Part shown: positions 20,864-28,647 of the stretch, piece after piece
Numbering within the stretch: the stretch's first letter is position 1
Layout: each line of letters starts with the position of its first letter
Source: Gammaproteobacteria bacterium
GTDB taxonomy: Bacteria > Pseudomonadota > Gammaproteobacteria > UBA6429 > Thiohalophilaceae
Length of the DNA: 35,545 nt
Direction of reading: 5' to 3'
NCBI GenBank assembly: GCA_029881995.1
Contig: JAOULO010000035.1
Coordinates: 1-35,545, forward strand
The notes under the pieces: generated by a model
Database searches by the model: none
Seen by the model: the letters and a program-made list of their open reading frames with translations, nothing else
What the model was told of the DNA's origin: nothing
Position numbers and translations under genes: made by a program

Positions 20864-22318
20864 TCAAGCCTGTGATATATACGACTCAAGTTCCTCAGCA
20901 AAGGATTCCACTTCATTCAGAATTTGCAGTTTAGTTTCTTCTTCCGCCAGTTCGTCACGCAGTTCGGCAAGTTCTGTACGAAAGGCTTCAAAATTAAAAT
21001 GGCCCGCTTCACCATTCATCAACCTGGCTCGACAATGTTCCAGCCACTCGGCCTGCTCCTGTTCGTTGAGGGTCTCCGGGTAGTTACGTGCTCGAAAACG
21101 AAACAGCATTTCAGGCAGACGCTTGTCCTGAAAACTGAATGTCTGAGCAGCCAGTTCCTCTGGATTAGTGTCATGGATACGGGACATAGTTGCCTTGTCT
21201 TTATCATGAAAAAAACCACCGGCATAGATCATCAGGTCCGGATCGGTAACCGGCTCATATTCCTGGGGTTCAAAGATTTTGGCAATCTTCTGTTGAATAT
21301 CCTTGCGGGCTGCCAGCAAGATCTGACGGTGTTTCTGACATGTCATCAGATCTATGTTCAATCTTTTCGCTGCCTCCCCAGTCAGGGTTGAGGTGGGCGC
21401 TATTACCGGGCACTTGTTGATAATTAACTGTTTAAGGGCTGGGCGTTCACTTCCTTCCGGCAATTCACTCACAGGAGTATAAAGACGCTCTCGCAATTTC
21501 TTCGCCCCAAGCTCGAGTAGAATGCTGGGATCCTGAGAAAGATCGAACACGATAATACTGTTCTTATTCGTTGGGTGATTAGCAATTGGTGCCACCATGC
21601 GTGTGTTGCCATGATCACTACCATACATCCCTGAACTATGCAGGATCGGTGTCATCTCTTTAATATCGATATACTTCAACACCTCGTTCTTGCGTCGCAT
21701 TTTGTAACAGAATTCAAACAGCTTGGGTTGCTTGTCCTTAATCAGTTTCGCCATGGCAATGGTGGCATACACATCGGACAGGGCATCATGGGCCTGTTCA
21801 TGGCCAATACCATTGGCCACGGTCAATTCTTCCAGCTTAAAACTGCTGCGGTCGACATCTTCGCGCTTGGGCCAGACGATACCTTCCGGTCGAAGATCAC
21901 GACAGGCCCGTACCATATCGATAATATCCCAGCGTGAATTACCATTCTGCCATTCACGGGCATAGGGATCATAAAGATTTCGATACAGGGTATTGCGCGT
22001 TACCTCATCATCAAAACGTAGCGAATTATAGCCCACACCACAGGTACCGGCCTGGGACAGCTCTTCGTGAATTCGGGCAATAAAATCGGCCTCGGGCATT
22101 CCCCGTTCCAGGGCCTGTTGCGGTGTGATACCGGTAATCACAGAGGAGATGGGATGTGGCAGGGTATCCGGTGTAGGCCGGGCAAAAATATTCAATGGTT
22201 CACCGATGATATTCAGTTCTTCATCGGTCCTGACACCGGCAAACTGCACGGGCCGATCCCGTACAGGATCAATGCCAAATGTCTCGTAGTCGTGCCAGTA
22301 AAGGGTATTTTTTGCCAT
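20864..22318 (-). CDS. sbcB: Exodeoxyribonuclease I
   Basis: ExoI degrades single-stranded DNA 3' to 5' and acts in recombination and mismatch repair. The 484-residue length is standard. All five DEDDh catalytic residues are visible: D10 and E12 in HDYETFG, D103 in the LRFDDEV segment, and H177 and D182 in HDALSD. The SH3-like and C-terminal helical domains of the family follow, ending in an acidic coiled segment (LAELRDELAEEETKLQ). The ATG at 22318 agrees with homologues. The 147-bp gap to the divergent histidine-rich gene at 22466 holds no recognisable repeat or RNA and must carry the promoters for both. Confidence 0.97.
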   Translation of the reverse strand: MAKNTLYWHDYETFGIDPVRDRPVQFAGVRTDEELNIIGEPLNIFARPTPDTLPHPISSVITGITPQQALERGMPEADFIARIHEELSQAGTCGVGYNSLRFDDEVTRNTLYRNLYDPYAREWQNGNSRWDIIDMVRACRDLRPEGIVWPKREDVDRSSFKLEELTVANGIGHEQAHDALSDVYATIAMAKLIKDKQPKLFEFCYKMRRKNEVLKYIDIKEMTPILHSSGMYGSDHGNTRMVAPIANHPTNKNSIIVFDLSQDPSILLELGAKKLRERLYTPVSELPEGSERPALKQLIINKCPVIAPTSTLTGEAAKRLNIDLMTCQKHRQILLAARKDIQQKIAKIFEPQEYEPVTDPDLMIYAGGFFHDKDKATMSRIHDTNPEELAAQTFSFQDKRLPEMLFRFRARNYPETLNEQEQAEWLEHCRARLMNGEAGHFNFEAFRTELAELRDELAEEETKLQILNEVESFAEELESYISQA

Positions 22319-22465
22319 AAAACTGCTCTGTTTGTCCCAAATGCGTGAACCATACCACAGACGGCTAAGGCTTCACATATTGCCTGGCTGGATATATGGT
22401 TTAGCACTACCTATACTCCCCAAAATCACTAAACAAACGCTTCACTCTGGCCGATATTGCACTTG

Positions 22466-22870
22466 ATGATTTTCAGTAAACACCATAAGCCAACAAAAGC
22501 CTTTATCGGCCTGCTCATCCTGTCCCTGTGCTTGATGCCCCTGCTTGGCTTACATATTCATTTACCCGCCACGCATATTGGTGAGGAACTGCACTCTCAT
22601 GCAACTGAAACGCATGGCTTCCATATCCATGCCAGCCAGCATGACAATATTGACATTGAACCCGGTCACCCCAGTGACAGTCCACAGGTCGATCTGGAAC
22701 TGGAAACCCAGTTGCACAAGATCATCAAGATCCTGGCCCTGTTTGGCCTGGCCTTTATCCTACTTCCCGTTGGGATTGGTCGGATTATTATTCGACGTCA
22801 CAATTATGTCTCTCCCTTTTACAAGCATTTTGAAATCTATTGCGCCATGCGGCGTGGCCCCCCTGCCTGA
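22466..22870 (+). CDS. Histidine-rich small membrane protein
   Basis: I do not recognise a named family. The 134-residue protein (ATG at 22466; an in-frame TTG at 22457 is also possible) has one hydrophobic helix near residues 11-30 and a second near 93-113. Between them is a histidine-rich segment of about 60 residues (HIHLP, HSHATETHGFHIHASQHD). The arrangement predicts a His-rich periplasmic loop suited to binding a transition metal. It is followed 82 bp later by the HupE/UreJ permease gene and then a small periplasmic protein also containing HSH, so a metal-handling unit is a reasonable inference. No metal-responsive operator was recognised upstream. The start has no clear ribosome site. 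Confidence 0.65.
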   Translation: MIFSKHHKPTKAFIGLLILSLCLMPLLGLHIHLPATHIGEELHSHATETHGFHIHASQHDNIDIEPGHPSDSPQVDLELETQLHKIIKILALFGLAFILLPVGIGRIIIRRHNYVSPFYKHFEIYCAMRRGPPA

Positions 22871-22952
22871 TAAACAAACCCATTAGTAATTTTGAAAACA
22901 CTGCCACTTGCAGTGCTTTCATCTATCAATTTGTTTATATGAGGTAAGCTTT

Positions 22953-23738
22953 ATGCTGTTACGAAATAAAATAAGTTTATTTATTATCCTGTCCCTGTTG
23001 GGCACCAGTCTGGCCTTTGGCCACGGCATGTCCGAAGCAGAGAAACAGGCCATTATTGATGGCGGTAACATGAGTTATCTGTGGCTGGGTGCCACTCACA
23101 TGTTGACCGGCTATGACCATCTGCTGTTTGTGTTCGGGATCATTTTCTTCCTGACCACTTTCCGAGATATTGTTAAATACATTACGGCCTTCACATTGGG
23201 ACACAGTGTGACCCTGATCCTGGCCACCTTTAATGGCATTCAGATCAATTATTTTCTGATCGATGCCATCATTGGTTTGAGTGTTTGTTATATCGCCTTT
23301 ACCAACCTGGATGGATTTAAAAAGTACCTGAATGTTAAGGCACCAAACATGCTGGCCATGATCACCGGTCTGGGTCTTATCCATGGTCTGGGACTATCTA
23401 CACGACTACAGCAATTACCGCTGAACGATGATCAGTTGCTACTCAACATCATTACCTTCAACGTCGGTATTGAACTGGGTCAGTTGATTGCCCTGGCACT
23501 GATGTTACTGGCCTTAACTGGCTGGCGTAAGACGGCTTCCTTTGTCATGTTCAGCAAGTTATCCAATTTTGTTCTGATCTTTGCCGGTGTCTTCCTGTTT
23601 AGTATGCAGATACACGGTTACTGGCATGTCACTGCGCCAGATGATTTCGGCTTCAGCTCTGATAGCCATTACCACGATCACCTGCGTATGAATGAAGAGC
23701 AGGCCAGACAACAGTCAAACCATCAATCAATCGATTAA
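22953..23738 (+). CDS. HupE/UreJ-family metal permease
   Basis: HupE/UreJ proteins are inner-membrane permeases associated with nickel or cobalt uptake, usually next to hydrogenase or urease genes. The 261-residue protein has a signal peptide ending before His24, then about six membrane segments. Conserved polar motifs sit in the membrane: TGYDHLLF (H56), TLGHSVTL (H84) and GLIHGLGLS. The C-terminal tail is His-rich (DSHYHDHLR). The ATG at 22953 has a GAGGTAA ribosome site 7 bp away; a TTG at 22908 would add 15 implausible residues. No hydrogenase or urease gene lies in the window. The His-rich tail and partners suggest the metal might differ from nickel. The stop codon is inside a short palindrome. 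Confidence 0.88.
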   Translation: MLLRNKISLFIILSLLGTSLAFGHGMSEAEKQAIIDGGNMSYLWLGATHMLTGYDHLLFVFGIIFFLTTFRDIVKYITAFTLGHSVTLILATFNGIQINYFLIDAIIGLSVCYIAFTNLDGFKKYLNVKAPNMLAMITGLGLIHGLGLSTRLQQLPLNDDQLLLNIITFNVGIELGQLIALALMLLALTGWRKTASFVMFSKLSNFVLIFAGVFLFSMQIHGYWHVTAPDDFGFSSDSHYHDHLRMNEEQARQQSNHQSID

Positions 23739-23749
23739 TCGATTAATCG
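23732..23749. repeat. 18-bp perfect palindrome at the hupE-like gene stop
   Basis: CGATTAATCG overlaps a second copy to give an 18-bp self-complementary sequence, built of ATCGATTA units and preceded by ATCA repeats. It includes the TAA stop of the HupE-like gene and ends just before the GAGG ribosome site of the next gene. It could be simple slippage or a small regulatory hairpin. Confidence 0.6.
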
Positions 23750-23761
23750 CGAGGAAATATT

Positions 23762-24100
23762 ATGAAAAAGATAATTCTATCAATCATGTTCTGTGGCCTG
23801 ATGGGCCTAAACAGCAGTGCCGTACTTGCCGGTGCTGGCCACTCCCATGGCCCGATTTCAAAAGAAAAGGCCATCATCAAGGCAGAAAAACGCCTGGGTC
23901 GACTGGTCAAGAAAGGTAAGGTCGATAAAAGTTGGAAAGGCATCAAAGCCAATCGTGCAGAAAAAAAGACATATAACGGTAAAGAGGAATGGTTGGTAAC
24001 ATTCAAAAACCCAGGGCTGTCTGACAAATCAAAACAGACGCTGTATATGTTCTTTAAAATCGATGGTCATTACCTGGCAACAAACTATACAGGTAAATAA
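23762..24100 (+). CDS. Small periplasmic protein of the HupE cluster (DUF6488-like)
   Basis: The 112-residue protein has a signal peptide ending in VLA before Gly24, followed directly by GHSHGPIS, a possible metal-binding N-terminus of the mature chain. The rest is basic (KKGKVDKSWKGIKANR) with a beta-rich C-terminal half (EEWLVTFKN, TLYMFFKIDGHYLATNY) that recalls the PepSY-like layout of small periplasmic binding proteins. I think it belongs to the uncharacterised DUF6488 group, but this is from memory. It follows the HupE-like gene by 23 bp with a GAGG ribosome site and ends 10 bp before a hairpin terminator. The likely role is as an accessory factor of the adjacent metal permease. Confidence 0.72.
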   Translation: MKKIILSIMFCGLMGLNSSAVLAGAGHSHGPISKEKAIIKAEKRLGRLVKKGKVDKSWKGIKANRAEKKTYNGKEEWLVTFKNPGLSDKSKQTLYMFFKIDGHYLATNYTGK

Positions 24101-24110
24101 GCTGCTAAAG

Positions 24111-24145
24111 AGTGGCCACTGTTTCATACAGTGGCCATTTTATAT
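24111..24145 (+). terminator. Rho-independent terminator of the HupE cluster
   Basis: A perfect 9-bp stem TGGCCACTG (24113-24121) and CAGTGGCCA (24129-24137) encloses the 7-base loop TTTCATA, followed by TTTTAT. It lies 12 bp after the stop of the small periplasmic gene and just before the converging lipoprotein gene stop at 24153, closing the rightward transcript. Confidence 0.88.
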
Positions 24146-24152
24146 TTTACGC

Positions 24153-26297
24153 CTATTCATTGGTATAAATTTCTATATGGAAGTAGTCTTTATATAACTG
24201 TTTTGACAAAACATCACCACTGAATAATTCCTGCCTTAACAACATCATCGTGGGCTGGGTCTGATTAGACAAACAATCTGGTGTTTGCCAATCCATAACC
24301 TCAACATTGGCCTTAAAACCATCTGGCCAGCTATAGTCAAAAGTCTTGTTGCTGTGCCATGGAATACAATCGTCAAACAATAGCTGTCCCAATAAAGTGG
24401 TCAAACGTAATTCTTCTCGCAAAGTAGCAGCTCTTCCAGGTTTAACAACGTGACGTACAATCTTGGCAAGGTCGGTATCCCCAAAGAGCCCGATCACTTC
24501 CCCTGTATCGCCATTAACACGAACAGTAAGATCAGTCGGGATTTCCAACACACTACCCGGCGGTATTTCATAAAGATGTAGGCGATACGCCGGCTGCAGT
24601 ATATTGCCGGGTTCACCAATGTCATTATCGATTTCATATGCCAGACCGGCAGCCCAACGACCATCACCAGATAATGCGCCAAGAATCAGATCAGAGTCAT
24701 TGGCGGGTTGCGCATTTTCAGTGAGTACCTGAAAGGGTATAGGTGCACCATGATAAAAGGCATAAAGATGGCCGTCATGTTCATGTCCGGAAGTTACACC
24801 ATCAAAAAAATATTTCCTGGCCAGCATCAAATTGCCATCATAAGACATTTCCAGGTATTTCAAATCAGGTGAAATATATTTTGATGGCCATGAAAACGGA
24901 ATATGATAATCAAACCCGAGATAACCTTCCTCAAATAAAACTGGGTATGTATGAGGTTGGGGATCATCATCTCCAGGATATGACACATGGGTTTCACGTA
25001 TTTCATGACTCTGCCAAATAGGTCCGTTTCCTTTATCCATGTCAAAATACATCATCCCACGTGTAACGAAATCCCATTTCGTCACTGTCGATGAGATACG
25101 TTTACCGTTATCAGATACTTTAAACTCTTTATATTTCCATGGGACATTTCTATCCGGGCCATCGGGGCTGGTACCTTCAAAGTGTGATAATTCAATCCCA
25201 CCAGTTGCCTGGTAACGAACAATCTGCCCACCAGGTCCTGCTGCTGTGATTATCTCGCCATTCTCGCTAATTGCAATATCAAACGTCGGTTTTACCAGCG
25301 CGATAACGTCATCATCACACTTGTTACACTTGTGCATCAACCACTTTGTCCATTGCAATTTTCCATTTTCAAATAATATCACTCGACTATGACGATAGGT
25401 CCATTCATCAAGCACTTCCATTTGAGTACGCTCTATATCGTCTGGATTCTCCAATGAAGTGATTACCGCGATACGGCTTCCATCACTCGATACAGCTGCC
25501 TTGATACCCTGATTTCTTGAGTCGACTGTAATATGGACGACGGGTTTATTTTCATCCCTTTTAAACAGAAGAACATTTTGTTTATAAAGCTGGGTTTCAT
25601 CGATTCGACGCATAATGGTTAAGAGAAAATTACCGTCAGCGCTAAAGCTCAACGGCCCACCCTGGTGAATACGCTGATCCCCTCTAGCATCTGCCCCCTC
25701 TGCCCCATAAAGTTCTTCACGACCATCCCACTCCCACTTTGGTTCAGCCTGATCACACTCGAAGTACATCAACTTGTCACCCAGAAACACGGCAAGACTA
25801 CGACCATCGCGTGACATAGCCTGATGCATCATGAATGAACTGTCCACCAGACCACTGTCAAAGGGTACCGTTGTGGTGTAATTGAAAACAGGCTCTGTCT
25901 TATCAGGTGCAAAAACACTCAACGATCGAAATAAATCAGGATAAGTATTAATATTTAATAACAATGACACTCTGGCCCCATTTTCACTAATGGCCAGAGG
26001 GTTGCCCAGGATAGTCGAAGTTGTAATCGTGGAATCCGTTCCTCCTCCTTCGGGCAAAGGCATGTTGGTAAACTGGGAATGAAGGTAGTACGCTGATTGT
26101 GCTTGCGGTGCCTTAGGTGTATTACAGGGAATTACCCCTGTTCCCGAGCCAGTCCCCGGACTTCCCCCATTGCCAGAACCCAGGCATGAGGCTAAAGCAA
26201 GTATAAAAACAAGTGCCAGTACACGACACCCGTGACAAACTGACTTAAAAACCGTAAATCCACGACAGATGTTTGAAACTTCTGAGAGATGATACAT
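24153..26297 (-). CDS. Large lipoprotein with predicted beta-propeller repeats
   Basis: I do not recognise a specific family. The start is the ATG at 26297, which has a GGGGAG ribosome site; an upstream TTG at 26327 would fall at the predicted transcription start. The 714 residues begin with a lipobox L-A-S-C (Cys38) and a Gly/Ser-rich linker of about 20 residues. They then carry repeated blades marked by S-x-D/N-G turns (SENGAR, SRDGRS, SADGNF, SSDGSR, SENGEI, SDNGKR, SYDGNL, SGDGRW), as in TolB or PD40-type propellers. A C-terminal segment of about 100 residues looks separate. The chain should be anchored in the envelope and probably binds protein or polysaccharide. It is monocistronic, with an unusual promoter region. 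Confidence 0.75.
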   Translation of the reverse strand: MYHLSEVSNICRGFTVFKSVCHGCRVLALVFILALASCLGSGNGGSPGTGSGTGVIPCNTPKAPQAQSAYYLHSQFTNMPLPEGGGTDSTITTSTILGNPLAISENGARVSLLLNINTYPDLFRSLSVFAPDKTEPVFNYTTTVPFDSGLVDSSFMMHQAMSRDGRSLAVFLGDKLMYFECDQAEPKWEWDGREELYGAEGADARGDQRIHQGGPLSFSADGNFLLTIMRRIDETQLYKQNVLLFKRDENKPVVHITVDSRNQGIKAAVSSDGSRIAVITSLENPDDIERTQMEVLDEWTYRHSRVILFENGKLQWTKWLMHKCNKCDDDVIALVKPTFDIAISENGEIITAAGPGGQIVRYQATGGIELSHFEGTSPDGPDRNVPWKYKEFKVSDNGKRISSTVTKWDFVTRGMMYFDMDKGNGPIWQSHEIRETHVSYPGDDDPQPHTYPVLFEEGYLGFDYHIPFSWPSKYISPDLKYLEMSYDGNLMLARKYFFDGVTSGHEHDGHLYAFYHGAPIPFQVLTENAQPANDSDLILGALSGDGRWAAGLAYEIDNDIGEPGNILQPAYRLHLYEIPPGSVLEIPTDLTVRVNGDTGEVIGLFGDTDLAKIVRHVVKPGRAATLREELRLTTLLGQLLFDDCIPWHSNKTFDYSWPDGFKANVEVMDWQTPDCLSNQTQPTMMLLRQELFSGDVLSKQLYKDYFHIEIYTNE

Positions 26298-26331
26298 GGT
26301 TGTGTCTCCCCTGTTTGGGATACTCAAACCA

Positions 26332-26367
26332 TATATACCACACAGGAAGTTACATACAGCTTACATA
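26332..26367 (-). promoter_or_regulatory. Direct repeats and -10 element upstream of the propeller lipoprotein gene
   Basis: On the minus strand TATGTAA occurs twice at an 11-bp period (26361-26367 and 26350-26356). It is followed 12 bp later by TATATA (26332-26337), about 35 bp before the ATG at 26297. Seven-base repeats spaced 11 bp and ending 10-12 bp before the -10 are the geometry of promoters activated by OmpR/PhoB-family response regulators, where the repeat replaces the -35. The rest of the 257-bp gap up to 26554 shows nothing else recognisable. Confidence 0.4.
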
Positions 26368-26554
26368 ACATCGTTAACAACTCAGTTTACGTAATCAAGA
26401 TAATTGGTAAATACTAGGTCATAAGCCAATAGCTCATCCAGTTCCTCAACCTTTTGATTGCATTATCGTCTTTTTAAGCTATTCCACGCTTTGTTTTATT
26501 TGTATTTTAATGTCATTTTTCATTGCGTTCAGTCTATATTAGGATCACCTGCTA

Positions 26555-27097
26555 TCAACCGGTAAAGGCCTCGTCCGAACCCAACCAGTCTGTCTCTTCT
26601 TCTGTACTGGTTCGACCAAGTATCATATTGCGATGAGGGAATCGTCCAAAACGACGCACGATGTCTCGATGATGTTTGGCAAACTTAAGATTATGTTTCA
26701 GCCCAGCCGCTTCATACAGGGCAACGGAACGATCCTGATCACGCATATCCTCACTATGCATAAAGGGCATATATAAAAAAGCCTTGCCTGAATCTGTTAA
26801 CTGCAGATCAAAACCCTGCTCAATCGCCCGCTCAGCCACGGTACGGGCCTGTGCCTCGGTACTAAAACTCTCTGGCAAACCGCGATACATATTAAGTGGC
26901 ATTTGATCCAGCAAAACAACCAATGCCAGAGCTCCTTCCGCGGTTTGTTCCCAGTCAGTCTGCTGCCCCGCTTTTGCCATTATCCAGACTTGTTCAAACT
27001 GTTCATGTATCTGTTGATCAAATTCTGGTGTGGAATTAAACCAGCGTTTTTCCTGTTGAGGGGCGAACCAGAAGTTGAGTAATGTTTGCGGTGTCAT
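26555..27097 (-). CDS. DUF924-family protein
   Basis: This 180-residue cytoplasmic protein matches the DUF924 family, a TPR-like all-helical fold of unknown function. Family hallmarks are the opening LNFWFAPQQEKRWF, the ALALVVLLDQMPLNMYRG motif near residues 56-73, FLYMPFMHSED and RFGRFPHRN near the C-terminus. No signal peptide or catalytic signature of a known enzyme is present. The ATG at 27097 is 29 bp after the exonuclease stop, making it the last gene of a leftward set of four. The family is widespread in proteobacteria, but no function can be assigned from context here. Confidence 0.88.
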   Translation of the reverse strand: MTPQTLLNFWFAPQQEKRWFNSTPEFDQQIHEQFEQVWIMAKAGQQTDWEQTAEGALALVVLLDQMPLNMYRGLPESFSTEAQARTVAERAIEQGFDLQLTDSGKAFLYMPFMHSEDMRDQDRSVALYEAAGLKHNLKFAKHHRDIVRRFGRFPHRNMILGRTSTEEETDWLGSDEAFTG

Positions 27098-27126
27098 GAA
27101 TTGAGGCTACTCCAATGGTTATATTT

Positions 27127-27747
27127 TTATGTGGATGCATCATGAAGGAATACTTCTACCGATAACTTGGGCGTTTTAGCCAGCTTTTGCATAATAGCAA
27201 ACGGAATAGTCTGATAATTAAACTTGTCTGTGATTTTCGCCAGCATAGACAACCACAAATTGGCCGTCATCTCAGCATCAGACAATGCCCGGTGAAAATC
27301 ACCATTGATCTTGATGCGATTCAATCTAACCAGGGTTTCAAGTTTATGATTGGGTGCAGTCTGGTACAAACGTCTGGCCACCAACATCGAACAGGCAAAA
27401 TCACCGCTATAGTTACATCGAATACGCTTCAACTCGGCATCCAGAAAGCGCTTATCAAATGATGCATTATGAGCCACTAGATCAAAACCTGATATAAACT
27501 CGGCAAAATCCCGCATCACCTCTTTGCAAGGTGGTGCCTTAGTCAACATTTTGTTTGTGATACCCGTATAACTTTCAATAAAACCGCTGATGCGTTTACC
27601 CGGGTTCATTAAGGACTGAAATCGCTCTATAACAATTCCATTCTTAATCTTGACTGCACCTATCTCAATGGCCCGATCACCATTCCCTGGAGACAAACCA
27701 GTTGTTTCAAAATCCAGCACCACAACAGAATCGGCATTACGTTTCAT
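27127..27747 (-). CDS. DnaQ-like 3'-5' exonuclease
   Basis: The 206-residue protein is a DEDDh exonuclease of the DNA polymerase III epsilon superfamily and is predicted to remove 3' nucleotides from DNA or RNA. D12 and E14 lie in [10 protein letters not shown], the second Asp is in HNASFDKRF, and the His/Asp pair is in HRALSDAEM. No polymerase-binding C-terminal extension or other domain is present, so it is not obviously the replicative proofreading subunit. The ATG overlaps the stop of the upstream membrane-protein gene by 4 bp (ATGA), implying translational coupling. It could act in repair or RNA turnover; the neighbours do not decide this. Confidence 0.9.
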   Translation of the reverse strand: MKRNADSVVVLDFETTGLSPGNGDRAIEIGAVKIKNGIVIERFQSLMNPGKRISGFIESYTGITNKMLTKAPPCKEVMRDFAEFISGFDLVAHNASFDKRFLDAELKRIRCNYSGDFACSMLVARRLYQTAPNHKLETLVRLNRIKINGDFHRALSDAEMTANLWLSMLAKITDKFNYQTIPFAIMQKLAKTPKLSVEVFLHDAST

Positions 27748-28136
27748 GTATTATTTTTCTTTTGCCAATACCAACCACCCGCCATAATTGACAGCAAGGC
27801 CAGCATAACCAGCACCATACCCGTCACAGTCATCACCATATAATCCAGCGCCGTTACTGTTGACAAGCTGACAGTAATAACACCTACAGCTAAACAATGC
27901 GCCAATACCTGCTTTTGAGACAGTTTCGCCGTGAGATAACCACCAACGAATAACACAAGAAGCAGGACAGGATACGCCACAAGATATCTGAAATAGATGC
28001 TTATCCCATGCAAGAAAGGATAGTCTTTGGCAAGGATGTTATATCCAACGGTCAAAAATACAATGGCCAATTGAATCATCACGATCGTGATAATAATAAA
28101 CAGGGTTCCTGCCAGTATTGCCTTGATACTTTTCAT
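27744..28136 (-). CDS. Small four-helix membrane protein
   Basis: I do not recognise a family. The 130-residue protein has four predicted transmembrane helices at about residues 8-31, 47-69, 78-97 and 102-123, short loops, a positively charged first residue pair and a basic C-terminus (WQKKNNT). No conserved polar motif suggests transport or catalysis. It lies 6 bp after the YjbR gene stop and overlaps the exonuclease start by 4 bp, so it is inside a compact operon. The coupling to an exonuclease gene is intriguing but gives no firm functional clue. Confidence 0.7.
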   Translation of the reverse strand: MKSIKAILAGTLFIIITIVMIQLAIVFLTVGYNILAKDYPFLHGISIYFRYLVAYPVLLLVLFVGGYLTAKLSQKQVLAHCLAVGVITVSLSTVTALDYMVMTVTGMVLVMLALLSIMAGGWYWQKKNNT

Positions 28137-28142
28137 GAAAAA

Positions 28143-28508
28143 TTAGTCCTGATTGAGTCCAAGTTCTTTTTGCATTTTTTTCGTTAAACCTAATGACACA
28201 AGACGGTAAGACTCTGTCAGATAATACTTAAGCTCCTCATCCGCACTCTCCGGCAAATCATACTGTTGTATCCACTTCATACCACGAGAGGCCATATAGG
28301 GGGCCGGTCTGAATCCTGGTTGATCCTGCAAAACCTGAAAATTATGATCCGAGGTTTTAAACGTGAAGGCAGGTTTATCGGTATCCCCCCAACCACCAAT
28401 GGCGAATACCTTTCCTCCCACCTTCCAGACATGGGAACCACCCCATTGCACCACGTAAGATGTAGCCGGTAGCGCGTGACAAAATTCATTGTATTCATCG
28501 TACGTCAT
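28143..28508 (-). CDS. MmcQ/YjbR-family protein
   Basis: The 121-residue protein carries the YjbR/CyaY-like fold features: YDEYNEFCHALPATS near the N-terminus, HVWKVGGKVFAIGG in the middle strands, and a C-terminal helix pair with YRLVSLGLTKKMQKEL. Family members are suspected DNA-binding proteins, but biochemical function is not established. I place the start at the ATG at 28508, which has an AGGA ribosome site. The longer reading from 28529 adds MKQKEFE and has none. It is the first gene of the leftward set with the membrane protein, exonuclease and DUF924 gene, divergent from the ABC-F gene. Confidence 0.85.
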   Translation of the reverse strand: MTYDEYNEFCHALPATSYVVQWGGSHVWKVGGKVFAIGGWGDTDKPAFTFKTSDHNFQVLQDQPGFRPAPYMASRGMKWIQQYDLPESADEELKYYLTESYRLVSLGLTKKMQKELGLNQD

Positions 28509-28647
28509 CTCAAATTCCTTTTGCTTCATAAGCTATTCTAGCTAAGCCGATGTTCAGACCATTGATGGCTATTATTTCATGTACTCTATCTATATGGGAA
28601 TGAGAAATTAATCGAGTCTCACCCAATTGATCCGATATACTCCGCCC

